Below, in pieces: positions 25,582 to 35,612 of a stretch of DNA of 64,000 bases. The notes below the pieces were generated by a model, which was not told the DNA's origin, did not search any database, and saw only the letters and a program-made list of their open reading frames with translations. Made by a program: the position numbers and the translations under genes. This stretch comes from an uncultured Chloroflexota bacterium. GTDB taxonomy: Bacteria; Chloroflexota; Anaerolineae; Anaerolineales; Anaerolineaceae. The stretch spans positions 78,156-142,155 of the forward strand of contig CADACE010000006.1 in the NCBI GenBank assembly GCA_902786265.1, written 5' to 3'. The first letter of the stretch is position 1. Each line of letters opens with the position of its first letter.

Positions 25582-26568
25582 ATGGCATTATCACATACGC
25601 TTCTCAACCAGCTGCTGCCGCGGTCATTCCGAAAAAGGAATGCTCTGTTTACCGATACGGAAACCACTGCCTATCGGGTTTTCAACGGCTATTGTGAAGG
25701 ATGTCCGGATGTTTCAGTCGACAGATACGGTTCCACCGCGGTGATCCACTGGATGAATAAAAAGGACAAGCCGCAGGAGCAGGATCTTGACCTTCTCTGT
25801 GATTTATGCTTCGATCATATACCAGGAATCGAGACCGTCCTGTTCAAAAACCGGTATTCCCCTGTCAACGACGAAAAAAAAGGAATCTTTCTGCGCGGGA
25901 ACCATCCGGAAAAAAACATCCGTGAATGGGGGATCCCGTACCAAATCAATTTGCTGCTTAACAAGGACTGCGGTTTTTACCTGGACAGCGCATTGCTGAG
26001 GAAATGGCTGCTTGAGAACGCGGCCGGGAAACGGGTCCTCAACACATTTGCTTATACCGGCAGCCTCGGTGACGCCGCGGAAGCCGGCGGAGCCCTTTCT
26101 GTCACGCAGACAGACCTGAACCGTAATTACCTGCACGCAATACATGAAAAACAGGAATATCTCTTCGGTGATTTTTTCCATGTATCAGCCTCACTGCGCC
26201 GCTCCGGAAGGCTTTTCGATCTCATCCTGCTGGACCCGCCTTTTTTTGCCGCAAGCGGGAGAAGCGCCAAAGTCGACCAGGCTCACAACGCCGTTTCCCT
26301 GATCAATAAGGTCCGGCCTCTGGCGGCACATCAGGGAAAAATCATCGCTGTCAATAATGCCCTGTTCCTTTCCGGAAAAGAATTCCTCGCGCAGCTTGAA
26401 ACCATATGCGGAGACTGCCTTTCCATTGGTGAGATCATTCCCGTTCCGGAATCGTTCTTTGGTTACGCTCCGATCCAAAACGAAAGCCTGCCCTGCGACC
26501 CGGCACCCTTCAATCATCCGACCAAAATCATCATATTAAATGTCCTTCGAAAGGACGAACGGGCATGA
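25582..26568 (+). CDS. Class I SAM-dependent methyltransferase, RlmI/RlmK-like
   Basis: About 328 aa from ATG 25582; a TTG at 25567 is an alternative start inside the preceding terminator. Residues ~150-250 form a Rossmann methyltransferase core with motif I 'VLNTFAYTGSLGDAA' and catalytic 'DLILLDPPFF'; the N-terminal part with 'VDRYGS' and 'FKNRYSP' resembles the substrate domain of 23S rRNA cytosine-5 methyltransferases. An rRNA substrate is probable but not certain. It overlaps the following lipoprotein gene by four bases. Confidence 0.8.
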   Translation: MALSHTLLNQLLPRSFRKRNALFTDTETTAYRVFNGYCEGCPDVSVDRYGSTAVIHWMNKKDKPQEQDLDLLCDLCFDHIPGIETVLFKNRYSPVNDEKKGIFLRGNHPEKNIREWGIPYQINLLLNKDCGFYLDSALLRKWLLENAAGKRVLNTFAYTGSLGDAAEAGGALSVTQTDLNRNYLHAIHEKQEYLFGDFFHVSASLRRSGRLFDLILLDPPFFAASGRSAKVDQAHNAVSLINKVRPLAAHQGKIIAVNNALFLSGKEFLAQLETICGDCLSIGEIIPVPESFFGYAPIQNESLPCDPAPFNHPTKIIILNVLRKDERA

Positions 26569-27893
26569 AACGGCATCTGCTGTTGTTGTTTCTGGTGATG
26601 GTGCTTTCTGCCTGCGGCGTACAGATCTACGACCTGCAGCCGATCATCGTCGGGACAAACACACCGACTCCCACGCTTGTCCGGCAAATGGTATATGTCA
26701 CCCGAACGCCAACCGCGGAGGTCCATGAACCGTCTGCTACGCCGCCGGTACATATTGCCCCCACAGCCATCAGCTCCATGGTGGCCGTCAACATTCTTGA
26801 ACTCAACATGATCGACGGCGGCATCGGCTGGGCAATCGGACAGATCCCGGGAAGTACGGATAAACTGGTCCTGCGCACGACTGACGGAGCCGAACATTGG
26901 AAAAACGTGACCCCGTCGCAGGTTATCTATGATAACGCGGGGATGATCGCCGACGTGAGCGGCTGCTTCCGGGACGCAACCCATGCCTGGCTCATTTTCC
27001 AGGAGGAGGGAGAATATGATCCGGGGAAAGGCGTCCGTATCTGGATCACCGCGGATGGCGGATTGACCTGGGAGTCGGTCAATCTTCCGCTGAGCGGATA
27101 TACCATTCATTTTTTCAGGGATCCGCAAATTTCCTTCCTTGACAATCAAACCGGCTGGATCTTCGCAAGCATCGCCCAAATCGAAGGACGGGAATTCAAA
27201 GGACTTTACACCACCTATGACGGCGGAAAAACCTGGAGCGCCATGATCACGACCGCCACTGCCAACCTGCCGTCATCCGGCAAAAAGAACGGCGCGGTAT
27301 TCCGTGATACGCTGGAAGGCTGGATCTCCGGTGAAAGCACCGTGACTGAACCCGGAAAGGTTCTCTGGCACACCTTTGACGGAGGAAATACCTGGTACGA
27401 GCAGATGTTCCCGGAACCGTGGGAGATCGATATTCCTTCGGGTCTGCTTTCCGATCCGGGAATAACATGCAGTTTATCCACACCAAAATTTGTCGACCTT
27501 CTCTATACCTGCGCCTGGTCTGTATTGAAATGCAGCGGTGGAAACCTGAGTGAACCGGTCTCGATACTCTATTGGACCTATGACCGGCTTTCCACATGGC
27601 GGACCATGAAGCTTCCCGCAGCGGAAGGCGACCTTTCCTTCTATGGGATCGAATACGGATGGTATGCGATCCATAATGAACCGGGAGCAGATTATCCCTA
27701 TCAAATTCTTTTTACTGAAGACGGGGGAGAAAACTGGCGCACGGCATCACAGCTGGCATGGGACAGCAAGCTGCAGTTCATCACCCCATCCATCGGGTAC
27801 GGCATTGTATCATACAACGGACAGCCGGCATTGGTGAAAACCAATAACAGCGGATTTGACTGGGGACAGATCTTTGCTTTTGTCGTTCCCTGA
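26565..27893 (+). CDS. Lipoprotein with YCF48/BNR-type repeats
   Basis: 442 aa. A lipoprotein signal (LLLLFLVMVLSAC, lipobox LSAC with Cys18) is followed by a TPTPT linker and a beta-propeller-like body with at least five 'T-x-D-G-G-x-x-W' repeats: TTDGAEHW, TADGGLTW, TYDGGKTW, TFDGGNTW and TEDGGENW. This pattern is that of YCF48/BNR (sialidase-like) repeats. No catalytic residues are seen; a binding or assembly role at the outer face of the membrane is likely. The start codon overlaps the methyltransferase stop (ATGA), so the two are co-expressed despite unrelated jobs. Confidence 0.82.
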   Translation: MKRHLLLLFLVMVLSACGVQIYDLQPIIVGTNTPTPTLVRQMVYVTRTPTAEVHEPSATPPVHIAPTAISSMVAVNILELNMIDGGIGWAIGQIPGSTDKLVLRTTDGAEHWKNVTPSQVIYDNAGMIADVSGCFRDATHAWLIFQEEGEYDPGKGVRIWITADGGLTWESVNLPLSGYTIHFFRDPQISFLDNQTGWIFASIAQIEGREFKGLYTTYDGGKTWSAMITTATANLPSSGKKNGAVFRDTLEGWISGESTVTEPGKVLWHTFDGGNTWYEQMFPEPWEIDIPSGLLSDPGITCSLSTPKFVDLLYTCAWSVLKCSGGNLSEPVSILYWTYDRLSTWRTMKLPAAEGDLSFYGIEYGWYAIHNEPGADYPYQILFTEDGGENWRTASQLAWDSKLQFITPSIGYGIVSYNGQPALVKTNNSGFDWGQIFAFVVP

Positions 27894-27912
27894 GCTGCAG
27901 CCCCGGGCACCT

Positions 27913-29538
27913 TCAGGGGTAATACACCGTTACCGTACCGAATTCTTTAAGGTTGAAATCCTGCTGCCGTATTTCCTCAGGAACCCAGCCGTCTGTTCTG
28001 ACCAGATAGACCTGCTCCGGTGAAACATCCCTGACGTAAAAACGATAGCTGCCGACAGCGTCAACATTAGATCCGTTCATTACTTTTATATCATTAAATT
28101 TAAAAGGATCGATATTTCTGACCAGGATCGTATAAATATAGGGATTTGAAAGCCCGTATATTGTTACCGGAGCATCTCCCGTATTTATTTCTTCGGCAAA
28201 ATCCAGCGCGTTTTTCAGATCATCCACGGAGGTTACAGACAGTTCGTATGAAAGGTCTTTGGGAAAATCAGCAAAATAATAGCAGACAAAGCTCAGCACC
28301 GTCAGAAAACAGAGCCCACCGTACAGAAAAGAAGCTGTTTTACATTTTTGAACAATTCCATAAATACCCGCGGCCAGAAAATAGATCAGGGGAAGGAACA
28401 AGGCACAAGCCCTGTTCACATTCGCGTAGGGCAGGAACAGCAGTACCGCGAAAACTGACACAAACAGGAACAGGACCGCGATATTCATGGTAAATCGTTT
28501 TTCCCGCATCGCGCCGAGAGCCTGCTTCACCGTGAGGATAAATCCGTAAATAATAAACGGAATATTGAAATAATAAACCGAACCAAAGGAAGGGATAACA
28601 TTATAAATCAGCCGGTCCCGGACAAATATGCTGTAAAACAGATTGTTTTCATCAAGGCGAAGGTTCGTCAGGATATTTTTCAGGCTGACTTCACTGCCGC
28701 GGTAAAAAACCAGACGGGGAATGGAGAAGAAACGGGTTTTGATCTCATCGATCATCCCGTTATTCACCGCCATCATAAGCAGCAGGGGAATGGCAAACAG
28801 CGCTAACGGAAACGCCAGCACCAGCAATTGTTTCCAGTTCAGTTTATTGATCACCATCAGGTAAATGATCACTGAACCCAGGAAGAGCGGCAGTATCATA
28901 TACGAAACCGCATAAGAATATAAGGTAATGCCGAACAGGACACCGGACAGGAAAAACAGAAAGGTTTTTCCCGATTTCAGGGCATAGATAAAACAGCAGA
29001 AGGAGATAGTCAGCGTCGGGAATAACAGATAGGATTCCAATCCCCAGCGGGAATGCATGATGGAAAAGGGAATGAAACAAAACGTGATCATCGCTGTGAC
29101 AGAAGCGGCATTGCCATATTCGCTGCGGATCAAAAAAACAAAAACCAGCGCAGAAATCAGGGAAAGCATGATCGCTGGAAGCCTTACCACAGTAACACCG
29201 TAACCGAATATTCTGATCATCATTGCGGCCAGCCATGTATACAGAGCATTTTGTCCCACGCTGAGATAAACCGGAAACTTATATAAAAACTGATCGCAAT
29301 GGAATTTTTCCAGAGCGACAGCGTTATAAGCCATCCCCGCTTCATCCACATGGTAAGGCATTGGGATCGTGTCTGATTTATAAAACAACAGAAAAGCAAA
29401 AGCAGCGAACAGCGAACCGATGATAATAAAATAATCTCCGGACGGAAGCTCCGGCATTTTCGATACATCGTTCCGTGACAGCAAAGCCAACAACAGAATG
29501 ATGCATCCGGCAGCAAGACCACATACGACCCAAACCAT
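27913..29538 (-). CDS. GT39-like membrane glycosyltransferase (GT-C fold)
   Basis: 541 aa with about eleven hydrophobic segments. The first extracytoplasmic loop holds 'YHVDEAGMAYNA', matching the acidic D-E motif of ArnT/PMT-type transferases, and is followed by 'NALYTWLAAMMIRIFG' and 'VVRLPAIMLSL'. The soluble C-terminal ~100 residues include 'YELSVTSVDDLKNAL'. Such enzymes move sugars from polyprenyl phosphate carriers to proteins or envelope polymers. The acceptor is unknown. GGAG precedes the ATG. The gene converges on the YCF48-like lipoprotein gene with 19 bases between. Confidence 0.75.
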   Translation of the reverse strand: MVWVVCGLAAGCIILLLALLSRNDVSKMPELPSGDYFIIIGSLFAAFAFLLFYKSDTIPMPYHVDEAGMAYNAVALEKFHCDQFLYKFPVYLSVGQNALYTWLAAMMIRIFGYGVTVVRLPAIMLSLISALVFVFLIRSEYGNAASVTAMITFCFIPFSIMHSRWGLESYLLFPTLTISFCCFIYALKSGKTFLFFLSGVLFGITLYSYAVSYMILPLFLGSVIIYLMVINKLNWKQLLVLAFPLALFAIPLLLMMAVNNGMIDEIKTRFFSIPRLVFYRGSEVSLKNILTNLRLDENNLFYSIFVRDRLIYNVIPSFGSVYYFNIPFIIYGFILTVKQALGAMREKRFTMNIAVLFLFVSVFAVLLFLPYANVNRACALFLPLIYFLAAGIYGIVQKCKTASFLYGGLCFLTVLSFVCYYFADFPKDLSYELSVTSVDDLKNALDFAEEINTGDAPVTIYGLSNPYIYTILVRNIDPFKFNDIKVMNGSNVDAVGSYRFYVRDVSPEQVYLVRTDGWVPEEIRQQDFNLKEFGTVTVYYP

Positions 29539-29602
29539 TTTATCTCCAATCCGCAGGTTCTGCCCTGTCAGCGTTATTCAGACAAATATTTTGCATATAA
29601 GT

Positions 29603-29641
29603 AAAAAATTATGAAGAGCCATGCGTTCGGCTCTTCATAAT
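29603..29641 (-). terminator. Intrinsic terminator after the LCP gene
   Basis: ATTATGAAGAGCC / GGCTCTTCATAAT perfect stem with a seven-base loop. Minus-strand TTTTTT follows directly. Confidence 0.88.
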
Positions 29642-29670
29642 CATTTTTTGTCAATTTCAATTCCGGACTG

Positions 29671-31332
29671 TTACATCGGGTTGCTGTTCGCCCAGGCATC
29701 GGTGATGGTCAATACCAGATCCACCTCTGAACCCGGATCATAATTCATGGTAATGGACGCAGTCGGAATACTCATCAGGTCTTTCAGGAATTTCGCGGTA
29801 TAAGGCGCAGCATTTCGAATATCCAGTGAATTCGAATAACCGGTCGTACCAGCAGCAATACTGGTGATCTGGAGTCCGTACCGCTGCAGAAACTCCGCGG
29901 TTTTTTCCGCAATTCCCGGTACCGTTGACCCATTGATGATCGTCACTTTTGCGGCTTCATCGATCAAACGCTGTTCGGGGGTATACTCATTTTCGGCTGA
30001 GAGCAAACTGCCTGAACCAAATTCTCTCGCGAAAATTCTATCCCGTGCCTCACGGATCCGGTCCGGAATCGGAACCAGGATCTGCTGTCCGTCCGCGCTT
30101 TTATCATATAAAACCTGCTCCGGAGGAGCAATCACAGCTCTCTTGACATACCAGGTATCAAGATCAACAACAGTCCAGGCAAGCTTGACCAGGTCAGACA
30201 TGGTCAGATTGGTTTTGATTGCCCGCTGGACACAGTCAAACAGCTGCTGCGATTTTGTGGTCAGCAGCTCCGGCAGCTGCCACTGCATCTGTTCCAACAA
30301 AGCCATGATCACATCCTGCTGACGCTGGGCACGTTCAAAGTCACCGCCTTCGGTATAGCGGTAACGGGCATAAGCCAAAGCAGTCGCACCGTCGAGGTCC
30401 TGAACACCGGCTCTCAGATGGACCGTGTTGCCTTCCCCGAGCGGGTCAACAGTGATATCATCACGAACGTTAATGGCAAGCTTATCGATCGTATCAATGA
30501 ATTCAATAAAACCGTAAAAGTCAATAACCGCGTAATATTGAATTTCAATACCGAGGAAAAGCTCCACCGTGCGCATGGCCAGTCCCGCGCCGCCGCCCGG
30601 CTTCCCGTTGACGCCCGGCAAATGTTCACCTTCCCCCATGGAATAAGCCGTATTGATCCGTCCATATCCATGATCCGGGATCGCCACCCACAAATCACGC
30701 GGGATGGACAGCATCCCTGAGTATTTTGTAGAAGGGTCATAAGTCAGCAGCATCATTGTATCTGAACGTGGCGTCCCGTCATTCTGTATCCAGTCACGGT
30801 AATCCAGGCCCATGGCAAGGCAGGTGATCCGGTTTTTCCCATCCCACACTTCGCCTTTCTGCGTTGTCATCTGGGAAAGGTCCAGACTGTCATTGACCTC
30901 AACGACATCCTCGACGCCGTCACCATCTGTATCAACAGGAGTATTATTTGACGTTGACGCGATGATCGGGGCACCGGGCAGTTCAATAACAGTCATCTGC
31001 CGCGCATAGCGGTTGACCAGAGAAAAAGCAAACGCCCCGATAACAATGCCCAACACCGCGAAAATGCCGAGCGTAACCAGCATCTTTTTATTATTTGCCT
31101 TTTTAGCGGTTTTTTTGGCCTTTTTCGGAGTATTTTTATTTACCGGCGGCATATTTTGCTGCGGTGGCATATTCATATTCCCATTTGGATAAGGCATTCC
31201 CTGCCGCACCGGCTGCTGCTGATATGGCATTCCGTTATACGGGACCTGCTGTCCGCCCTGGGGATAAGGCCCCCCTGCAGGCGGCATCGCATTCGGGTTT
31301 TGATTTTGATTTGGATATTGATTTTGTTCCAT
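29671..31332 (-). CDS. LytR-CpsA-Psr (LCP) family protein
   Basis: About 553 aa from ATG 31332. The in-frame extension to 31392 lies inside the preceding Trm112-like gene and is not used. A long cytoplasmic Asn/Gln/Pro/Gly-rich region (to ~75) is followed by a Lys-rich stretch, one membrane helix (MLVTLGIFAVLGIVIGAFAF) and the LCP domain with 'RSDTMMLLTYDP', 'LSIPRDLWVAIP', 'GRINTAY' and 'YARYR', then a LytR_C domain ('VTIINGSTVPGIAEKTAEFL'). LCP enzymes ligate glycopolymers from lipid carriers onto peptidoglycan. The gap to the upstream gene is eight bases, so they are coupled. The conserved Arg and Asp residues of the pyrophosphate site are present. Confidence 0.9.
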   Translation of the reverse strand: MEQNQYPNQNQNPNAMPPAGGPYPQGGQQVPYNGMPYQQQPVRQGMPYPNGNMNMPPQQNMPPVNKNTPKKAKKTAKKANNKKMLVTLGIFAVLGIVIGAFAFSLVNRYARQMTVIELPGAPIIASTSNNTPVDTDGDGVEDVVEVNDSLDLSQMTTQKGEVWDGKNRITCLAMGLDYRDWIQNDGTPRSDTMMLLTYDPSTKYSGMLSIPRDLWVAIPDHGYGRINTAYSMGEGEHLPGVNGKPGGGAGLAMRTVELFLGIEIQYYAVIDFYGFIEFIDTIDKLAINVRDDITVDPLGEGNTVHLRAGVQDLDGATALAYARYRYTEGGDFERAQRQQDVIMALLEQMQWQLPELLTTKSQQLFDCVQRAIKTNLTMSDLVKLAWTVVDLDTWYVKRAVIAPPEQVLYDKSADGQQILVPIPDRIREARDRIFAREFGSGSLLSAENEYTPEQRLIDEAAKVTIINGSTVPGIAEKTAEFLQRYGLQITSIAAGTTGYSNSLDIRNAAPYTAKFLKDLMSIPTASITMNYDPGSEVDLVLTITDAWANSNPM

Positions 31333-31340
31333 AGTTCTCT

Positions 31341-31559
31341 TTATTCCAGTACCGGCGGTATCTGCAAAGCATCCGGAGCGGTTTTGATCCATTTATTTCC
31401 TTCATCGATCAGCATTACCGGAATATCGTCCACAATGGGATATTTCCGGCCGCAGTCTTCACAAATCAGCCAGCTTTCCTTAAAGTAATTCAAATTTCCT
31501 TTGTTTTCTTTTGCGCAGGCAGGACAGCGCAGAATTTCCAATAAATCAGGGTGAAGCAT
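31341..31559 (-). CDS. Trm112-like zinc ribbon protein
   Basis: 72 aa. Two CxxC pairs (CPAC at about 12-15 and CEDC at about 34-37) and 'YPIVDDIPVML' are the marks of the Trm112/YcaR family, small partners or activators of methyltransferases and other enzymes. GGAGGGAAGGT precedes the ATG. It is cotranscribed with the LCP gene downstream. Confidence 0.88.
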   Translation of the reverse strand: MLHPDLLEILRCPACAKENKGNLNYFKESWLICEDCGRKYPIVDDIPVMLIDEGNKWIKTAPDALQIPPVLE

Positions 31560-31681
31560 ACCTTCCCTCCAACAAATAGCATCAAATCCATTTTACCATA
31601 GTTGAGATGTCAACAGGAAGATTTCAACATGCATTATGGATGATTCTTATATCATTCTTATTACCTATTCTTATTTTCCGA

Positions 31682-31745
31682 AGCCGGATCCACAGAAGCC
31701 CCGCGAAATCCGGAATCTCTGTTTCCCGGATCCCGGCTCCTTTTC
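31682..31745 (+). other. Stem-loop in the divergent region before the M28 peptidase
   Basis: AGCCGGATC (31682-31690) pairs with GATCCCGGCT (31729-31738) with one bulge, and ACAGA with TCTGT inside; CCTTTTCAT follows. It looks like a plus-strand terminator although no plus-strand gene ends here. It may end a short RNA starting near 31600. Confidence 0.35.
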
Positions 31746-31818
31746 ATATGGATTTCATTTTTATGTCATGACACAAATGAAAAATTTCACCCATTGAATC
31801 AGAGAAAATTATTTGAAT

Positions 31819-31824
31819 TATAAT
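31819..31824 (+). promoter_or_regulatory. -10 box seven bases before the M28 peptidase gene (leaderless)
   Basis: TATAAT at 31819-31824, ATG at 31832, no Shine-Dalgarno sequence between. Confidence 0.6.
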
Positions 31825-31831
31825 AAGGTTC

Positions 31832-33031
31832 ATGAATCAGAATAAGGATCAAAATTATCGCTGGATCCCGCTGATTGTCGAGGGGATCATTGTCATCGCG
31901 CTGGCAGTAATATTTGTTTTTAACAATCATCTGCCCGCCCGGGCGCCGGAAAGTGTCTCTACAGCAGAACCCACCGCGGAAATCGTTTCTTCTCCGGAAT
32001 CAGCGGAGGAAAAAACTCCGGAACCCACCGCGGAACCGACACAAACGCCGACCGCGGTACCAACCCCGACACAGGCGCTCATCGACCCGATCGCATATTT
32101 TCTGAATGACACAAACCAGGAGCGGTACGCGCAGTGGATCAGGGATCTTTCCGGGGAAGCCCCTGTGCTGATCAATGGGGAAGAGCATACCATCACCACC
32201 CGTTATTCCTACGCGATGTTCGGAAATCAGGAAAATGCCATGGCCGCGCAGTATCTGCTGGAAAAACTCGCGCAATGGGTCCCGCAGGAAATGATCACCT
32301 ACGAACCGTATGAATACCATGATGCCATGAGCGGCTACACCTGGTACAACATCATCGTCACGTTTCCGGGAACCGTTTATCCCGACGAACAGATCCTATA
32401 TACAGCGCACTATGACAGCTGCGTGGCATTGACGGATGTCAATCCGCTGGAACTGGCCCCCGGGGCAAACGATAACGGCACCGGCGTTGCCGCCCTTCTC
32501 GAAGCGATGCCGACCTTCGCGAAAACATCCTTTGAAAAAACAGTCAAAGTGATCTTTTTCAGCGGTGAAGAAAATATGATGCAGGGAAGCACGGCATATG
32601 TCGCCGCCCACGCGGGAGACCACATCACCGGTGTTATCAACATGGATATGTTTGGAAATGATCCCGCGGATGAACGCTGCTTTGAGATACACGTCGGGAC
32701 CCTGCCGGAAAGCGATCCGCTCGGACACGCGTTTGAAGCGGCCATTCGCGATTACGGCATCAACCTCACCTATGACTATTTTAATTACGTAGCCTACGAG
32801 CTCGGGGACCACACGCCCTTCTGGCGTCAGGGGATCCCCGCGATGACAGCCATGGAAAACTTCACGACAGATTCTACACCGGGAGGCTGCGGTCCGCGGC
32901 CATATCCGAAGAACTGGCATGCTCCGACGGATTTTATTGCGGATGTCAACATTCCGTACGCATTTGACATTGCCCGGGCAGGGACCATCACGGTGCTGCG
33001 TCTGGCAGGTGCTCAGCCATTCCCGGAGTAA
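31832..33031 (+). CDS. Membrane-anchored M28 family metallopeptidase
   Basis: 399 aa. One N-terminal membrane helix (IPLIVEGIIVIALAVIFVF) is followed by a Glu/Pro/Thr linker (TAEPTQTPTAVPTPTQ) and an extracellular M28 aminopeptidase domain. Zinc ligands and catalytic residues appear as TAHYDS (His, metal 1), GANDNGTG (bridging Asp), FSGEE (general base Glu and metal Glu), INMDMFG (Asp) and a late His in 'PKNWHAPTD'. M28 enzymes remove N-terminal residues; peptide nutrition is the likely use. Leaderless start, see the -10 box at 31819. Confidence 0.86.
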   Translation: MNQNKDQNYRWIPLIVEGIIVIALAVIFVFNNHLPARAPESVSTAEPTAEIVSSPESAEEKTPEPTAEPTQTPTAVPTPTQALIDPIAYFLNDTNQERYAQWIRDLSGEAPVLINGEEHTITTRYSYAMFGNQENAMAAQYLLEKLAQWVPQEMITYEPYEYHDAMSGYTWYNIIVTFPGTVYPDEQILYTAHYDSCVALTDVNPLELAPGANDNGTGVAALLEAMPTFAKTSFEKTVKVIFFSGEENMMQGSTAYVAAHAGDHITGVINMDMFGNDPADERCFEIHVGTLPESDPLGHAFEAAIRDYGINLTYDYFNYVAYELGDHTPFWRQGIPAMTAMENFTTDSTPGGCGPRPYPKNWHAPTDFIADVNIPYAFDIARAGTITVLRLAGAQPFPE

Positions 33032-33074
33032 CAATATTTTTCAGTGATTAATAAACAAAGCAGGATCATCCGGA

Positions 33075-35612
33075 ATGGCAGCAGTTTTCCAAAAACAAAA
33101 AAGATTTGATCTGCTATTGGCATTTTTAATGCCGATGCTGCTTTTTTTCCTGATACTGTTCCGGAATCAGATCGTTCCGTTCGGAGACAAGACGCTTCTC
33201 TTCAGCGATCTGGATTCGCAGTATGTGGAATTCATGGCCGAATACCGCCGTGTATTGCTGGGCGAAGGAAGCCTGTCCTGGTCCTGGCACGCCGGGCTGG
33301 GCATGAATTTTCCCGCCATTATCGCATACTACCTGGCAAGTCCCTTCAATTTTCTGCTGGTCCTCTTTCCGGAAAATCAGCTGCCCTTGGCAGTTACGGT
33401 ACTGACAACGCTCAAGCTGGGCTGCATCGGGGCAGCTTTCGCCTTCCATGTCCTGCGGCATTATAAAACGCCGGGACCGCAGGTGGTTATTGCCGCGGTT
33501 TGTTATGCCCTCAGCGCATACGCTCTGGGATACGCGTTCAACATCATGTGGCTGGATGCCCTGATATGGCTCCCGCTGCTGTGTACCGGCATCGACAGGC
33601 TCCTTGATTCCGGAAAGAAAAGCATGGCGGAGCTTACCTTCCTGTTCGCCCTGTCCTTTCTCAGTCAGTTTTATATGTCATGGATGATGGGATTTTTCTC
33701 CGTTCTTTACCTGCTCACGTGCCTTGTGAACCGGAAAGATACTCCGCGCAGTGTGCTGAAAAATTTGCTGCGTTTTGTGGTTTGTGTCGGGATCGCGGCA
33801 GGCCTGTCTGCTTTTCTGCTGCTGCCGACCTTTTTTGTACTGAAAAACAACATGGGATCATTCGGCCAGGACATCCCGTCCGCAGCCCGTTATTTTTCTG
33901 TCTTTTCCCTTGTTCCGAAGCTGTTTATCGGCAGTTTTGACGGCATAAAAGACTGTCTTCCGCACATCTACTGCGGGATCCCGGCAATCATCGGGATCGT
34001 CCTGTATTTTACAGGCTCCAGGATAACCCTTCGGGAAAAAATCACCTCCGCACTGATCACGGCATTTCTGTTGATCAGTTTCTGCTTTTCTCCGCTGAAT
34101 TTTTTCTGGCACGCGATGGACCATCCCAGCTGGTTCCCATACCGATATGCCTTCCTGTTTTGTTTCTGGATCCTCAGGCTTTCCTGCGCCGGTTTTTCAG
34201 CGGACATCACCGGAAAAAGGATCTGTGCGGCTGGAATCCTATGCGCATGCCTTATTTTGTGGTCATCTTTCATAAAAGACAGCGGAAAAGCCTCCTTCGT
34301 GCTGTATAACGGGACCTTCCTGTCTGCCTATATTTTATTGATCTGCTATCGCGGGAAAAAGAATTTCGGCAGCATATTTCTCATCATTACCATGCTCGAA
34401 TTGTTTCTCAACGGAAGCATGATCATCGCAGGAAACCGGAACGGATATACAGCCCTGCCCGCTTACCGGACATTTCATGAGCACTATAAAGCCCTGACCG
34501 ATGCGGTACAACCGGAAAAAACTGAATTTTACCGGATGGAAAAAAGCATTTATCGGAATTACAACGACCCGATGGGGATCGGCTTCCCGGGAATTTCCCA
34601 TTTCAGTTCCACAGCCAATACCCGCCAGGCACAATATCTCAAACGGCTCGGATTCAACTGTTACGCCACCTGGTGTAATTACCAGGGAGCAACGGAAGCC
34701 ACCGACGCGATGCTGCGGATCCGTTATGAATTCGGTAAAGGCGGAAAGTCAAATTCCGTTCAGGCGGGAGATGAAACATGGGAACACACAGCTGTATTTC
34801 CTCTGTTTTATTTTGCCGGCGAAAATTATATCCGCTATGACTTTTTCAATGACGCGGACGCCATCACCCGTCAAAATGATTTGCTCCTGCTCCTCAGCGG
34901 GGAAGAGAATAAAAACTATTTTGAACCGGTCCCGGTGAAGAATATCCACATGGAAAATCTGAAACCCGACAATTCCATCATCACAAATTACAAACGGATC
35001 GATCCGGATCAGCGTGCCTGGCTGGATATTGAAGCCGAACCGGTAGATCAAAAATCGCTGTATCTGTTCCTTCCGGACGCAAGCCTGAGCTATACCGTTA
35101 CCATCAATGATTCAGATAAAGTCATGGACGGGAACAAAGATTATGCCCCGTTTCCCATCTGCCTGGATCCCTATACCGCCGGCGGCAAAGCAAAAATCAG
35201 GATCGAAACGCTCAAAGACACTCTTTCCGGAGGGGTTCTGTTTTACGCGCTGGACAGCGAACGGCTGAACATGCTCAGCGAAAAAATCAACGCTGCCGCG
35301 CCTGAGATACAAAAGACCTCAGAGACCTCATTTATTTTGAAAACAGAACCTTCCGCGCAGGACCGGATCATCGTTTCTTCCATTCCTTTTGATGCCGGAT
35401 GGCGTGTGATTTCCCGGGGAGAACAGCTCCCATTGAAAGCGATCCATGAAAGCGTCCTCGGGTTTATCCTCCCTGCCGGATATGAGGAAGCTGAAATTAC
35501 TTACCGTCCGTACGGAACGGAAACGGGAATGATCCTGAGCGGGGCAGCGCTGCTGCTATGGCTGACCGTGACCGCTTTTGAATATCGAAAAAAGAGGGAC
35601 AACCAATCATGA
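33075..35612 (+). CDS. YfhO-family membrane protein
   Basis: 845 aa with about a dozen membrane helices in the first ~430 residues and again near the C-terminus, and a large extracytoplasmic region (~440-800). 'LLFSDLDSQYVEFM', 'SWSWHAGLGMNF' and 'YYLASPFNFLLVLFP' are the family signature at the N-terminus. YfhO proteins are GT-C-like and in Firmicutes are needed for glycosylation of lipoteichoic acid; the substrate here is unknown. The gene overlaps the NhaC gene by four bases. Confidence 0.85.
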   Translation: MAAVFQKQKRFDLLLAFLMPMLLFFLILFRNQIVPFGDKTLLFSDLDSQYVEFMAEYRRVLLGEGSLSWSWHAGLGMNFPAIIAYYLASPFNFLLVLFPENQLPLAVTVLTTLKLGCIGAAFAFHVLRHYKTPGPQVVIAAVCYALSAYALGYAFNIMWLDALIWLPLLCTGIDRLLDSGKKSMAELTFLFALSFLSQFYMSWMMGFFSVLYLLTCLVNRKDTPRSVLKNLLRFVVCVGIAAGLSAFLLLPTFFVLKNNMGSFGQDIPSAARYFSVFSLVPKLFIGSFDGIKDCLPHIYCGIPAIIGIVLYFTGSRITLREKITSALITAFLLISFCFSPLNFFWHAMDHPSWFPYRYAFLFCFWILRLSCAGFSADITGKRICAAGILCACLILWSSFIKDSGKASFVLYNGTFLSAYILLICYRGKKNFGSIFLIITMLELFLNGSMIIAGNRNGYTALPAYRTFHEHYKALTDAVQPEKTEFYRMEKSIYRNYNDPMGIGFPGISHFSSTANTRQAQYLKRLGFNCYATWCNYQGATEATDAMLRIRYEFGKGGKSNSVQAGDETWEHTAVFPLFYFAGENYIRYDFFNDADAITRQNDLLLLLSGEENKNYFEPVPVKNIHMENLKPDNSIITNYKRIDPDQRAWLDIEAEPVDQKSLYLFLPDASLSYTVTINDSDKVMDGNKDYAPFPICLDPYTAGGKAKIRIETLKDTLSGGVLFYALDSERLNMLSEKINAAAPEIQKTSETSFILKTEPSAQDRIIVSSIPFDAGWRVISRGEQLPLKAIHESVLGFILPAGYEEAEITYRPYGTETGMILSGAALLLWLTVTAFEYRKKRDNQS